From: Parapedobacter pyrenivorans_A
GTDB taxonomy: Bacteria; Bacteroidota; Bacteroidia; Sphingobacteriales; Sphingobacteriaceae
DNA length: 64,000 nucleotides
Assembly: GCF_041925275.1 (NCBI RefSeq)
Contig: NZ_JBHEUZ010000012.1
Span: 130,346 to 194,345 of the forward strand
Direction of reading: 5' to 3'
In this document: in pieces, positions 8,325 through 16,910 of the stretch
Layout of the letters: each line of letters starts with the position of its first letter
Position numbering within the stretch: the first letter of the stretch is position 1
Notes under the pieces: model-generated
Told to the model about the DNA's origin: nothing
The model's database searches: none
What the model saw: only the letters and a program-made list of their open reading frames with translations
Made by a program: the position numbers and the translations under genes

Positions 8325-8939
8325 ATGTATAAGAATTTAGCTGAAACCCTAAAGGGGATTATTGACGACCAAACAGTAAGCGAGGAGCGTAAGGCCATAC
8401 TTCAACCGCTGATAGACTATGTACAGCAGAAAGCAAGTAGCGGTGCGGATATAAACATCAATTTCATCTGTACCCATAATTCGCGTAGAAGCCATTTCGC
8501 ACAGGTATGGGCGCAGGTGGCAAGTGCATACTTCAATATCCCGAGTGTACATTGCTATTCTGGCGGTACGGAGGAAACGGCACTATTCCCGAAAGTAGTG
8601 GAAACATTGGGCGACCAAGATTTTCATATTTTCAGGATTGCGGAAACCGAAAATCCGGTATACGCTATAAAATACGGGGATAATGCCTTGCCAATCATCG
8701 GGTTTTCTAAGAAGTACGATGACCCTTTCAACCCTTCATCGGCATTTGCCGCTATTATGACCTGCTCGCAGGCCGATGGCGGATGCCCGTTTATTGCAGG
8801 TGCGGAAAAGCGAATACCCATTACATTTGAAGACCCCAAGATTTCAGACGGTACGCCCGAACAGGCACAGATATATGCTGAAAGGAGTTTGCAGATAGCA
8901 AAGGAGATGTGCTATGTTTTTTCAATGATTAAAAGTTAG
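8325..8939 (+). CDS. Low-molecular-weight phosphatase-like arsenate reductase
   Basis: 204 aa. The CX5R phosphate loop is visible as CTHNSRRS with Cys49 and Arg55, near a helical N-terminal extension. Further cysteines occur in MTCSQADGGCPF (about 146-153), fitting the Cys-relay chemistry used by thioredoxin- or related arsenate reductases, although it is longer than the ~130-140 aa classical ArsC. Related proteins are annotated protein-tyrosine-phosphatase in Bacteroidota arsenic operons. It stands 19 nt after DUF6428 and 3 nt before the arsenite pump, so arsenate reduction is coupled to efflux. Confidence 0.82.
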   Translation: MYKNLAETLKGIIDDQTVSEERKAILQPLIDYVQQKASSGADININFICTHNSRRSHFAQVWAQVASAYFNIPSVHCYSGGTEETALFPKVVETLGDQDFHIFRIAETENPVYAIKYGDNALPIIGFSKKYDDPFNPSSAFAAIMTCSQADGGCPFIAGAEKRIPITFEDPKISDGTPEQAQIYAERSLQIAKEMCYVFSMIKS

Positions 8940-8942
8940 CCG

Positions 8943-10001
8943 ATGCAACCGAAATTAAAGTTCCTTGACCGTTACCTTACCTTATGGATATTCCTTGCGA
9001 TGGCGGCTGGCGTAGGCTTGGGTTATTTTTTTCCGAACATTTCCAATGCTACCCATGCTTTCTCCGTAGGCACGACCAATATCCCTTTGGCGATAGGGCT
9101 TATATTGATGATGTACCCGCCATTGGCTAAGGTGGATTATTCGTTGTTGCCCAAAGCACTTAAAGACACCAAAGTAATCGGCATATCGTTATTGCTGAAT
9201 TGGATTATCGGTACGGTACTGATGTTTGGTTTAGCCGTTTTGTTCTTACGGAACGAACCCGATTACATGACAGGTCTGATATTGATTGGTTTGGCAAGGT
9301 GTATCGCAATGGTCATCGTATGGAGTGACTTGGCAAAAGGGAACAGGGAATATACGGCATTATTGGTGGCACTGAACAGTATCTTTCAGATAATAAGTTA
9401 CAGCTTCTTTGTTTGGCTGTTCATCAACGTATTACCAAACAAATTAGGCCTAGCCAATTTCAACGTAAGCGTATCAATGAAAGATGTTACTGAAAGCGTG
9501 TTGATATATTTGGGTATTCCTTTTTTCGCAGGTTTTATTAGCCGTTATGCACTTGTAAAGCTAAAAAGCATAGAATGGTACAATAGAAAATTCATACCCA
9601 AAATATCACCGATTACTTTGTATGCCTTATTATTTACCATCGTATTGATGTTCAGTCTGAAGGGCGACACGATATTGGAGTTGCCAATGGATGTCCTAAA
9701 GGTAGCTATACCGCTAGTCATCTATTTCGTTTTGATGTTTTTCGTGAGCTTCTTTATCAGCAAATCATTGAAGGTTCCCTATGGCAAAAACGCATCCATT
9801 GCATTTACCGCCACAGGAAATAATTTTGAACTGGCGATCGCCGTATCGATCGCGGTATTTGGCATCCACTCGCCACAGGCATTTGTGGGCGTCATCGGCC
9901 CACTTGTGGAAGTGCCGGTACTGATACTGTTGGTAAGGGCAAGCCGGTGGCTGAAAAAGCGATATTATTTAAATTTATCTACCTTTAGAACGAAAATATG
10001 A
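8943..10001 (+). CDS. arsB: ACR3-family arsenite efflux transporter
   Basis: 352 aa integral membrane protein with about ten hydrophobic helices, the usual length and layout for ACR3. The conserved membrane cysteine that is essential in ACR3 proteins is seen in GLARCIAMVIVWSDLA. It exports As(OH)3 from the cytoplasm using the proton motive force. Starting 3 nt after the phosphatase stop, it completes the operon. Base composition of this operon appears AT-richer than neighbouring housekeeping genes, suggesting horizontal acquisition. Confidence 0.93.
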   Translation: MQPKLKFLDRYLTLWIFLAMAAGVGLGYFFPNISNATHAFSVGTTNIPLAIGLILMMYPPLAKVDYSLLPKALKDTKVIGISLLLNWIIGTVLMFGLAVLFLRNEPDYMTGLILIGLARCIAMVIVWSDLAKGNREYTALLVALNSIFQIISYSFFVWLFINVLPNKLGLANFNVSVSMKDVTESVLIYLGIPFFAGFISRYALVKLKSIEWYNRKFIPKISPITLYALLFTIVLMFSLKGDTILELPMDVLKVAIPLVIYFVLMFFVSFFISKSLKVPYGKNASIAFTATGNNFELAIAVSIAVFGIHSPQAFVGVIGPLVEVPVLILLVRASRWLKKRYYLNLSTFRTKI

Positions 10002-10004
10002 TCA

Positions 10005-10838
10005 ATGGGAAAAACCGTACATAAATACTTTACTATCAAGGATAAAACCGAGCCGCATCAGCACATTAAAATCGCGGAGTTTCGGAAAAATGTGCGTAAA
10101 ACCAATCCCCATAAGCACAACAACTACTTTGAATTCGTTTTCCTGGTACGGGGCAGCGGTTCGCACACCATCGATGGTAGGGCGTATATCGTAAATCCCC
10201 CGGTTCTGTTCATTATTCGCAGAGATCAGGTGCATCATTGGGAGCTTGATGACGAGCCGGAAGGATATGTACTGATCATCAAAAAACAGTTCATCGATGA
10301 TTGTGTTGACAAGGCATTGAAGGAATTCTTGTTGCGGATGAGCGGCCATAGTTGCTTTTATCTGGAAGACGCCACCCCCGTCACAGCGTTGTTCGGACTG
10401 TTGCTGGCTGAGTGGCAAAAACCGGCTCACGGAAACGCCGAGGTGACGGAAGGCTTGCTCAAGGCTCTTTTAGGAATTTCGTTGCAACAAGCACCCTATC
10501 CCAAGAAGCAGTCCAGGACCAAGACGGATATCTACCAGCGTTTTGAAGAGCTGCTCGGGCATACCGACACGCTTCATAACAGCGTGGCCCATTATGCGCT
10601 GTTGTTAAATACGACCCCTCAGAACCTGAACGCAGTCTGCCGCAGAGCAACCGGTGAGCCAGCGGCTTCGGTACTGGCGGCACACCTGCTGGGGGAGGCT
10701 AAACGTCTCCTGCTTTACACAGATCTAACCGTAGGGCAGATCGCGGCCCGTCTGAATTTCAAAGATGGCTCACATTTCATCAAGTACTTCAGGCGACATA
10801 TTGGATCTACCCCTCATGCCTTCCGGCAATTGGAATAG
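10005..10838 (+). CDS. AraC-family transcriptional regulator
   Basis: 277 aa. The N-terminal cupin-like sensing domain has PHKHNNYFEFVFL; two AraC helix-turn-helix motifs lie in the last ~100 residues (VAHYALLLNTTPQNLNAVCRR and VGQIAARLNFKDGSHFIKYF). It starts 3 nt after the ACR3 stop, so it may ride on the ars transcript, though TACCTTTA at 9980-9987 could be a weak private promoter. It converges with a TonB-receptor-like gene two bases beyond its end. The effector is unknown; there is no sequence reason to link it to arsenic apart from position. Confidence 0.85.
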   Translation: MGKTVHKYFTIKDKTEPHQHIKIAEFRKNVRKTNPHKHNNYFEFVFLVRGSGSHTIDGRAYIVNPPVLFIIRRDQVHHWELDDEPEGYVLIIKKQFIDDCVDKALKEFLLRMSGHSCFYLEDATPVTALFGLLLAEWQKPAHGNAEVTEGLLKALLGISLQQAPYPKKQSRTKTDIYQRFEELLGHTDTLHNSVAHYALLLNTTPQNLNAVCRRATGEPAASVLAAHLLGEAKRLLLYTDLTVGQIAARLNFKDGSHFIKYFRRHIGSTPHAFRQLE

Positions 10839-10840
10839 GC

Positions 10841-13297
10841 CTAGAACTCTTTCTCGCCGAATTCGCTAGCAGGTAACTTGATCTGTCGGGTTAGTCGGTT
10901 CAGGTTAAACGAAAGGTTGAGCATGATCACATCGGTTTCATAAATATAATTGGTTGTGGTATAAAAGTCAGGCGCCCACGTAGTAATCCGCTGCTCGTTG
11001 CTCGGCAAAATACCCATCCCGATGTTCTGCCATTGCACCAGTGCCGTCAGCGCACCATCCATAAACGTATGCTTCAGCGAGAGATTGGGGGAAAGGAAAC
11101 GTGAATCTTCCCCCTGTACGGTCGGTCTGGCAGACAGGTAATTGACGTTGCCCTGGATACTGAATTGCCTTGTCAGCTGAAAATTGACGTTGCCATTGAT
11201 CGAATACACCCATGCTTGGTTCTCACGGGTTTCGACGTAATCCAAAACAATCCCGGTTGTGCGGCTATGGTACACGTTGGCGCCCAGGTACAACTGCGCC
11301 CATTTTGCCAGTGTATAATTGGTGCCGAACTCAAAGCCAATGCGGCTCGCCCGATTGGCATTGGTAAAGACACGGTTCAGAATGGTATCGGCAAATACAC
11401 TGTTGACACGTTGGATGGGATTTTTGATATCCTGAAAATAGGCCGTTGCAAAAAATGAACCCTGTTTAAATTCGTTGATAATCCCGAGTTCAGCCAGGTA
11501 GATAAACTCAGGCAACAGATTTACGTCACCTTGTTCCAGTGTTTCCGAATGTTCCCGTTCGGGAATAGGGTTTAACTCAAAATTACTGGTACGTTGCACC
11601 CGCCGGCTTACACCGGCTTTGACCTTCCATCCGTCATCAAAATTATACAGCGCGCTGGCAGAAGGGAAAAAATTGTGCAATGCCAGTAGGTACCTATCAT
11701 CATTGATGGAGTGGACATCCAAATCGCGATTGGCATATTCATAGCGCAGGCCACCGCTATATTCCAGCCGGGCGACCTTGCCCGAATACTGTGTGTATAC
11801 CGAATGAATTTGGTTGATTGCCTTTACATCGCCCGTGAACTCAGGTGCTGTCGAGAAGCCGGTTTCACCGATTTCCTTTACCGAATATAAGAATTGTCCA
11901 TCCTGGATATCCAACCGGTACTGATAGCCGCTTTCCAAAGTTCCTTGTCCGATGGGTATCGCAGCGTCAATTTTCCCACGGAATCCATCCAGCGGGTTCC
12001 GGTAAGTGCTTACCGTATTTTGTGTCGTATCGCCCGCCGCGATATTTCGGTTAAGGGTCGAGCCATTCAGGCCGGCATGTTCATAGAGCGTAGAAAAACT
12101 AAGCTTGGTGCCACTTGAAAAGGTATGGCTATAATCGAGATTACCCAAGAGAAAATCACCCTGCTTATTCTGGAGGTTGGCATTGAAATACCGATGTCGT
12201 CCAATGACGGTACCGGTACCAACTTCAGTTGTGACGTTGTCATAATCAATGTCTGCAATCCGATCCTGGAATTTATGGCCGGCGAAGAAACCGGCGGATA
12301 GCTGGTTACGGGTGTTCGGCGTGAAGATGACGTTGAACCGCCCGCCGTAATTGTATTTGTCGAAACTGCGTTCACCATAGGAGGGGAACGAAGTCTTTCG
12401 GCCGCCAATGATGGTAAAGACGTCCCCATCGCGGAGACCGGCATTGTCATTGCGGAGGTAGTTGGCGCTTGCCGAGATATCCCATTTGCCTTTCCGAAAG
12501 TTTGCCGTTACATCGGCGCCGTAGCGCTGCTGCCTTTCGGCATTGCCATAGTCATTGGAGGATGGTGTTCCCCCCTGGATATTAGCGATAAGCGCAAATC
12601 CATCAGCCACCCCTTTTTTGACCGTCACATTAATGATACCGCCCCTGCCGTCGGGGTCGTATTTCGCTGAGGGCGAGGTAATCAATTCGACGTTTTCAAC
12701 CTGGTTTGCCGGAAGCTGACTAAGGACTGTGGCCGCATCGGTCTGTACAGGTTTTCCGTTGACCAGCACGAGGAACCCCTGGGCACCCCGCATAGTGATT
12801 TGGCCCTGACCATCTACCGAAACCGACGGCATGTTACGGATCACGTCGATGGCCGTACCTCCCTTGGCAGCCTCGAATTGCTCCGCCCGGTAAACCTGCT
12901 TATCGATTTTGTTGACGCTTTGCAGCTGGCGACCCGTCACTTGCACTTCGTTGAGAAATTGCGGGTTCAATTTGAGTGCAATACGGCTCAAATCGACGAC
13001 TTGTTTATCTCCAACCATTTGGCGCGATGATTCAGCAGTCTCATAACCTAAAAATTGCAGCCGCACGAAGTAATCACCTGGCTTCACCTTATCAAATAAA
13101 AAGCTGCCGTCTGATCCGGAGAGCTGACCGTTAACCAGAGAGGAATCTTTGGCAAGATGCAATGACACGCTGACAAAAGCTAAGGGACTTTCGGCCATCT
13201 TATCAAAAGCGACACCTTTGACGGATCCTGTTTGTGCGATAAGCTCCCCTGTCAGTAAAACCAGTACGCAGGCGAGCAGCAGGTATATTTTCTTCAT
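10841..13297 (-). CDS. TonB-dependent receptor-like outer membrane beta-barrel protein
   Basis: 818 aa with a signal peptide (about 1-21). A carboxypeptidase-regulatory-like domain (about 24-110) precedes a plug-like region (about 125-235, containing IRNMPSVSVDGQGQITMRG and SPSAKYDPDGRGGIINV), then a long beta-barrel of the OMP_b-brl_3 type. Such proteins are outer-membrane transporters or their relatives, usually energised by TonB-ExbBD. No SusD gene is adjacent, so it is not a classical SusCD pair. A -7-like TAACTTTG box lies at 13344-13351 upstream. Substrate unknown. Confidence 0.88.
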   Translation of the reverse strand: MKKIYLLLACVLVLLTGELIAQTGSVKGVAFDKMAESPLAFVSVSLHLAKDSSLVNGQLSGSDGSFLFDKVKPGDYFVRLQFLGYETAESSRQMVGDKQVVDLSRIALKLNPQFLNEVQVTGRQLQSVNKIDKQVYRAEQFEAAKGGTAIDVIRNMPSVSVDGQGQITMRGAQGFLVLVNGKPVQTDAATVLSQLPANQVENVELITSPSAKYDPDGRGGIINVTVKKGVADGFALIANIQGGTPSSNDYGNAERQQRYGADVTANFRKGKWDISASANYLRNDNAGLRDGDVFTIIGGRKTSFPSYGERSFDKYNYGGRFNVIFTPNTRNQLSAGFFAGHKFQDRIADIDYDNVTTEVGTGTVIGRHRYFNANLQNKQGDFLLGNLDYSHTFSSGTKLSFSTLYEHAGLNGSTLNRNIAAGDTTQNTVSTYRNPLDGFRGKIDAAIPIGQGTLESGYQYRLDIQDGQFLYSVKEIGETGFSTAPEFTGDVKAINQIHSVYTQYSGKVARLEYSGGLRYEYANRDLDVHSINDDRYLLALHNFFPSASALYNFDDGWKVKAGVSRRVQRTSNFELNPIPEREHSETLEQGDVNLLPEFIYLAELGIINEFKQGSFFATAYFQDIKNPIQRVNSVFADTILNRVFTNANRASRIGFEFGTNYTLAKWAQLYLGANVYHSRTTGIVLDYVETRENQAWVYSINGNVNFQLTRQFSIQGNVNYLSARPTVQGEDSRFLSPNLSLKHTFMDGALTALVQWQNIGMGILPSNEQRITTWAPDFYTTTNYIYETDVIMLNLSFNLNRLTRQIKLPASEFGEKEF

Positions 13298-13486
13298 TCT
13301 CTGTCCGAGATGATGTTGATAGCTAATTAAATATTGAACGCAGCAAAGTTAATTGGATAACCTGTCGATTTATGGTTTATTTGAAAATATGGCGGTACAA
13401 ACCAAACGTAAAGGAGTCTGTCTGAATTGGTCACGGCAGGTAAAGTTACTAGGTAATGATAGTGTCGATTTTGTTGTAAAATTCGC

Positions 13487-13532
13487 TCTTGAATTGCCTT
13501 TAAAGTGGGTTTATTCGGATTATAATACCGAG
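13487..13532 (+). repeat. 46-bp direct repeat, copy 1
   Basis: Matches 16505-16550 at 43 of 46 positions in the same orientation. Both copies encode LELPLKWV-SDYNT in the same frame, but copy 1 stops within two codons while copy 2 continues for 25. The pair encloses the deaminase-to-DoxX operon. Confidence 0.8.
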
Positions 13533-13586
13533 TAATTATTTTTAGCGAATTACGGCACTATTCTTAGTGGTAGGGGAACTTTACAA

Positions 13587-13646
13587 ATGTCAAACTTTTT
13601 AGCCGACTACGAAGCCATTATGGATACGAATAACTTCTTCGAATAA
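13587..13646 (+). other. 19-codon micro-ORF, copy A2
   Basis: Reads MSNFLADYEAIMDTNNFFE then TAA; homologous to the micro-ORF at 7244-7303. It lies 54 bp after direct-repeat copy 1 and converges on the deaminase gene, so it is not an obvious leader of a downstream gene. Confidence 0.35.
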
Positions 13647-13743
13647 ACACGTTGTTCAATCAGTCTGTTTCTACGTCGGAGGCAGTTTTTTTGACCCCAA
13701 TATGCAAATACAAAGGATTTGTCATAGGACAACCATAACCAAG

Positions 13744-14196
13744 TCATTGGTGCAAGCTTGCACACTCCTTTTCCAATATACCGTGTATAACGATAGGTGG
13801 CTTTGTCCACCTTTGAATGGTCGCATCCAACAGCAGCGGTAATTGGGAACTGAATCCGCCGATCTCACCTGTTGTAAGTCCAATGACGACCATTGGTATT
13901 TTCGTATGTCGTATCACATAGGAGCACATAATACACGGCTCATGTGTGGTATACATAATGCAATCTGATAGGTCCTGTTTTTCAATCTGTTTTGTGGCAT
14001 GGCGTATGGCTTCGATCTCGGCGTGGAAGGTAATGTCCCCGTGTGCTTTTCCGCCTTCAATCCCTTCCCCGATGACGGTGCCGTTCTGAACGATTATCGA
14101 ACCGACTGGACTCTCTCCACGTTGCCGGGCAATTTTGGCGAGGTTTATGCATATACCCATGTAGGATTCGTGTTGCTTTAATTTTATATTTTCCAT
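13744..14196 (-). CDS. Nucleoside/cytidine deaminase-superfamily protein
   Basis: 150 aa. The zinc-binding signature is complete: HAEIEAIRHA (His ligand and catalytic Glu) and PCIMCSYVI (two Cys ligands). It is a member of the cytidine/deoxycytidylate deaminase superfamily, closer to small tRNA/guanine deaminase-like proteins than to CDA; exact substrate cannot be read. It is the last gene of the DoxX-sigma-folE'-flavin-reductase operon, with a 72-nt gap before it. Another deaminase in this window (tadA at 45.5 kb) covers the tRNA role, so this copy is probably accessory. A pterin or purine substrate is possible given the folE neighbour, but unproven. Confidence 0.8.
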   Translation of the reverse strand: MENIKLKQHESYMGICINLAKIARQRGESPVGSIIVQNGTVIGEGIEGGKAHGDITFHAEIEAIRHATKQIEKQDLSDCIMYTTHEPCIMCSYVIRHTKIPMVVIGLTTGEIGGFSSQLPLLLDATIQRWTKPPIVIHGILEKECASLHQ

Positions 14197-14268
14197 ACGG
14201 ACAGTTGCTACAAAAAACTGTTACAAAGCGGCGCCAACAGTTGAAACAACAACCTTACATGATAGTTG

Positions 14269-14934
14269 TCAAAACGTCTCTTTCACAATCGCACCACCTG
14301 TTATTCCCAGGGAGGAGAGCTGTTGTTCAACGGCCTGCATCATGGGGTCGGGCCCGCAGAGGTAGACATGTTCCAGGTGTCCGTCCATATATTGTTTAAT
14401 CAAATCCGCCGAGATGTAACCATGCCGAAAGTCCGCGTTTTCTTCATCAGATAGTACATTGATGAAGTTGTCGCCCAACAGCCGGCTGAACCAATCTTCA
14501 AGGATAATATCCGCTTTGGTTTTATTGGCAAAGATAAGTTTATTATTACCGATTCTGTTTTCCTTTTCAAGCTGTTTCAGGATGGCAATGAAAGGTGTGA
14601 CACCGGCACCGCCTGCAATGAAAATACCCTCGCCTTTATAGGCGATATCTCCAAAAATATCGTGGATAATCAATTCATCCCCTTCGGTAAGTGAAAGCAA
14701 TTGTCCGGTTACGCCATGGCGTGCAGGATAAGTTTTGATTGTAAACGCAATGTGATCATCGTCTGGCAGGGAAGTAAATGTAAATGCCCTCATTTCCTGC
14801 TCCCAGCCCTGCTTGCCGATGGATATATCTGCAGCCTGCCCGGGGGTATAGGTTATTCCAGCTGGTTTCTCGGCGGTTATCCCCAGCACATCATGCGTGA
14901 GGTGTACGGTAGATAATATTTTAATGCGCTCCAT
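14269..14934 (-). CDS. Flavodoxin/ferredoxin-NADP reductase-like FAD/NAD-binding oxidoreductase
   Basis: 221 aa, covering the two-domain FNR core only. The FAD-binding motif RAFTFTSLP and the NAD(P)-binding sequences GGAGVTPFIAIL and CGPDPMMQAVE are all present. There is no 2Fe-2S cysteine cluster at either end, so it likely passes electrons to a separate flavodoxin or ferredoxin. Its start overlaps the truncated folE frame by 14 nt, placing it in the same operon. Confidence 0.85.
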   Translation of the reverse strand: MERIKILSTVHLTHDVLGITAEKPAGITYTPGQAADISIGKQGWEQEMRAFTFTSLPDDDHIAFTIKTYPARHGVTGQLLSLTEGDELIIHDIFGDIAYKGEGIFIAGGAGVTPFIAILKQLEKENRIGNNKLIFANKTKADIILEDWFSRLLGDNFINVLSDEENADFRHGYISADLIKQYMDGHLEHVYLCGPDPMMQAVEQQLSSLGITGGAIVKETF

Positions 14935-15315
14935 TGTATATTATATTAGTATCGTGTATATGTGATAAAAATTCTTGTTTTATAGCTTGATCCTCGAATT
15001 GCCCCGAGTAACTGGCTGTGACGGTGCGGCTGTTGGTGTCTTTGATGCCCCTCGATGCTACACACAGATGGTCGGCCTCTATAACGACCCCCACATCGTT
15101 ATGCCGCAAGGCTTCTTTCATTGCGGATGAGATCTGCATGGTCAGCCGTTCCTGCACCTGCGGGCGTTTGGCGTAATACTGTACCAACCGGTTGATCTTG
15201 GATAGGCCGATGACCTTGTCGTAGGGAATATAGGCGACGTGTAATCGGCGCGAAGCGGTGTATCCGTTACGGTATTGACCGGATTGATGGTTGTAATTTC
15301 CTGCATAGATAGCAT
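14921..15315 (-). pseudogene. folE: GTP cyclohydrolase I (folE) with large internal deletion
   Basis: Two disconnected parts of FolE are recognisable. From ATG at 15315 (or 15306) the frame reads an N-terminal segment ending TDTPLRADY, as in Bacteroidota FolE. After a frame change the C-terminal third follows (HVAYIPYDKVIGLSKINRL through ASRGIKDTNSRT to 14921). About 100 residues between them are missing, including the CEHH zinc site and most of the active site. The 88-aa open frame starting at 15187 is only the tail. It cannot be a working cyclohydrolase. It lies 2 nt after the sigma stop and overlaps the flavin reductase start, so operon spacing survived. Confidence 0.8.
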
Positions 15316-15317
15316 AA

Positions 15318-15965
15318 TCAAAGTCCGTTTATTTCCTTCATGACATTTTCCACCATAGCATCGCAGTAAATCAGGTTGAACTCGAACAGTTCACTGGCGG
15401 AATAGGTCTTTTCTATTTCACCGCGCAGCATAGTCTTTGCCCTGTTTAACCGTACCTTTACATTAGCCTTGCTGATGTGGAGCATTTCGGCGGTTTCCGC
15501 CACATTCAGTCCGTTTATCTCCCGCAGCGAGAAGACCATCCGATAATCAAGGGGGATTTTCCCAAGCGCGTTTTCAATAATATGCCCCAATTCATGGTTC
15601 TGGACGATGCTGTCCGTATCGCTGTGAGTATGGGTAAACATGGGTGTCGATTGGTCGTTTACATCCTGCATGACTTCGTTCTTAAAACCTGACTTTTCCT
15701 TTTTCCGGTAGCAGTTATTCATCATGATACGGATAATCCATGTTTTGAAATTAGCGCGGCCTTCAAACTGCGACAGACTCCTGTATGCGTCAATAAAGGT
15801 TTCCTGCATGAGGTCCTGCGTGTCCTGGTGATTGTAGTTGTATGACCGGCCGATTTTGTACAGATAAGGGTTGAACCGCCGAACAATAATTTCATAGAGG
15901 GCCTTTTCGCCGCCCATAACCCGCCAAATGATTTCTGCTTCGGTTAATTTTTCAGATGGGACCAT
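15318..15965 (-). CDS. ECF-type sigma-70 family RNA polymerase sigma factor
   Basis: 215 aa. Region 2 is clear (DLMQETFIDAYRSLSQF, then NFKTWIIRIMMNNCYRKK) and region 4 has INGLNVAETAEMLHISKANVKVRLNRA. A ~30-residue C-terminal extension (ELFEFNLIYCDAMV) follows, as in sigma factors that travel with FolE or photolyase-type genes in Flavobacteriia and Sphingobacteriia. It begins 2 nt after the DoxX stop and is followed by folE'. No anti-sigma gene is adjacent, so control is not apparent. Confidence 0.88.
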   Translation of the reverse strand: MVPSEKLTEAEIIWRVMGGEKALYEIIVRRFNPYLYKIGRSYNYNHQDTQDLMQETFIDAYRSLSQFEGRANFKTWIIRIMMNNCYRKKEKSGFKNEVMQDVNDQSTPMFTHTHSDTDSIVQNHELGHIIENALGKIPLDYRMVFSLREINGLNVAETAEMLHISKANVKVRLNRAKTMLRGEIEKTYSASELFEFNLIYCDAMVENVMKEINGL

Positions 15966-15967
15966 GT

Positions 15968-16351
15968 TTATGCTACTATTTTGGCAATCCTCGCCATTGA
16001 CAGGGCAGCGATTGCCATCACCAGGTCACGCACAGCAACATCCACATAATTGAAGCCGGCCAATAGCGTGAGGGCGATGACGGTGAGCCACGCAGCCACA
16101 ATGTATCCGCCAATCTCGGGTTTTTTTAGCACAATGAGGCCGGCAACGATTTCAATAATGCCCACAACCATCATAAAGGTTGCTGCTGAAAATGGCAGGA
16201 GGCTAGCCATTGACGGGTTCAGGTACTGGTCCCAGTGGGTAAGCAGGTTGGTAAATTTGTCCGCCCCCGCTACGATGGGTACGATAACAAAGGTGTACTT
16301 TAACAGGTTGAATGTTTGTTTTAACGATTGCTGTGCATTTTTCGATTCCAT
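15968..16351 (-). CDS. DoxX-like integral membrane protein
   Basis: 127 aa with four predicted membrane helices; the segment FSAATFMMVVGIIEIVAGLIVL is typical of DoxX/DoxD-like small membrane proteins. It is the first gene of the operon. The DoxX family is linked to oxidative or thiol stress and quinone redox in other bacteria; the role here is unknown. Confidence 0.75.
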   Translation of the reverse strand: MESKNAQQSLKQTFNLLKYTFVIVPIVAGADKFTNLLTHWDQYLNPSMASLLPFSAATFMMVVGIIEIVAGLIVLKKPEIGGYIVAAWLTVIALTLLAGFNYVDVAVRDLVMAIAALSMARIAKIVA

Positions 16352-16385
16352 GACTTTTCGTATTTATATGTTACTGGATGGTTAG

Positions 16386-16628
16386 GGTGAACATGGACCA
16401 GAAAGGTTACAAAAAAGCCACGAGTCCTTAAAAGAAGTCGTTACATCTACTATTGATGCAAGCGGAAAATATAGCTATGGCAAGGGTATATGCTACATAC
16501 GGGGTCTTGAATTGCCTTTAAAGTGGGTTTCTTCGGATTATAACACCAAGCAACGCACCCAGTTTTACGCTGCCCTTCAGGCATTAGTTACAGCACGAAA
16601 ACAGGTAAAAGTCGAACCACAGAAATAA
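16386..16628 (+). pseudogene. C-terminal gene fragment containing direct-repeat copy 2
   Basis: An open frame of 80 codons bounded by stops, with no ATG, GTG or TTG start. The peptide includes GKYSYGKGICYIRG then LELPLKWVSSDYNT and a helical end FYAALQALVTARKQVK. The LELPLKWV-SDYNT part is repeated at 13487-13532. I do not recognise the family. It sits beside the initiator tRNA, a common kind of integration site, so it may be debris of a mobile element. Confidence 0.5.
16505..16550 (+). repeat. 46-bp direct repeat, copy 2
   Basis: Same orientation as 13487-13532, 43 of 46 identical. It lies inside the gene fragment next to the tRNA. Confidence 0.8.
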
Positions 16629-16718
16629 ATCCGTTGCTTTTTGTATATTGCTTGTTGTTAGTGATTTGTGACAAAAAGAAAAGGCTTTCAGATGTACATC
16701 TAAAAGCCCTATTCTTGG

Positions 16719-16794
<76 letters not shown>

Positions 16795-16910
16795 CTATCG
16801 TTTCTTTATGTTGAACCCCTGCAATCGCTGCGGGCTTTTTCAATTCTTTTTCCGAATTGGACTGCAAAGATATAATTTGTTTCTTTGCAAAGCAAATAAG
16901 ATTGAAAAAA

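Larger units (their letters stand above)
13298..13743. other. Gene-relic region between TonB receptor and deaminase
   Basis: 446 bp without an intact gene. It contains a 46-bp segment (13487-13532) repeated at 16505-16550 with three mismatches, inside a 60-codon frame at 13353-13535 that ends right after the repeat, and then micro-ORF copy A2 (13587-13646). I interpret it as remains of one or two genes also represented at 7.2 kb and 16.5 kb. A TAACTTTG box for the outer-membrane gene (minus strand) lies at 13344-13351. Confidence 0.5.
16352..16718. other. Region between DoxX and initiator tRNA with a gene fragment
   Basis: 367 bp. The plus strand carries an 80-codon open fragment without a start codon (16386-16628), listed separately. 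The last 90 bp hold a small hairpin-prone stretch (GGCTTT..AAAGCC at about 16682-16708) just downstream of the tRNA in its own direction, which may be its terminator. Confidence 0.5.

Noticed and set aside
13353..13535. 60-aa open frame on the plus strand
   Set aside because: It begins over the outer-membrane gene's promoter, has no recognised family, and ends inside a degenerate direct repeat. Treated as a relic.
14921..15187. 88-aa FolE-like frame taken as a small intact gene
   Set aside because: It lacks the N-terminal two-thirds and the zinc-site residues; the matching N-terminal piece just upstream shows that it is one deleted gene.
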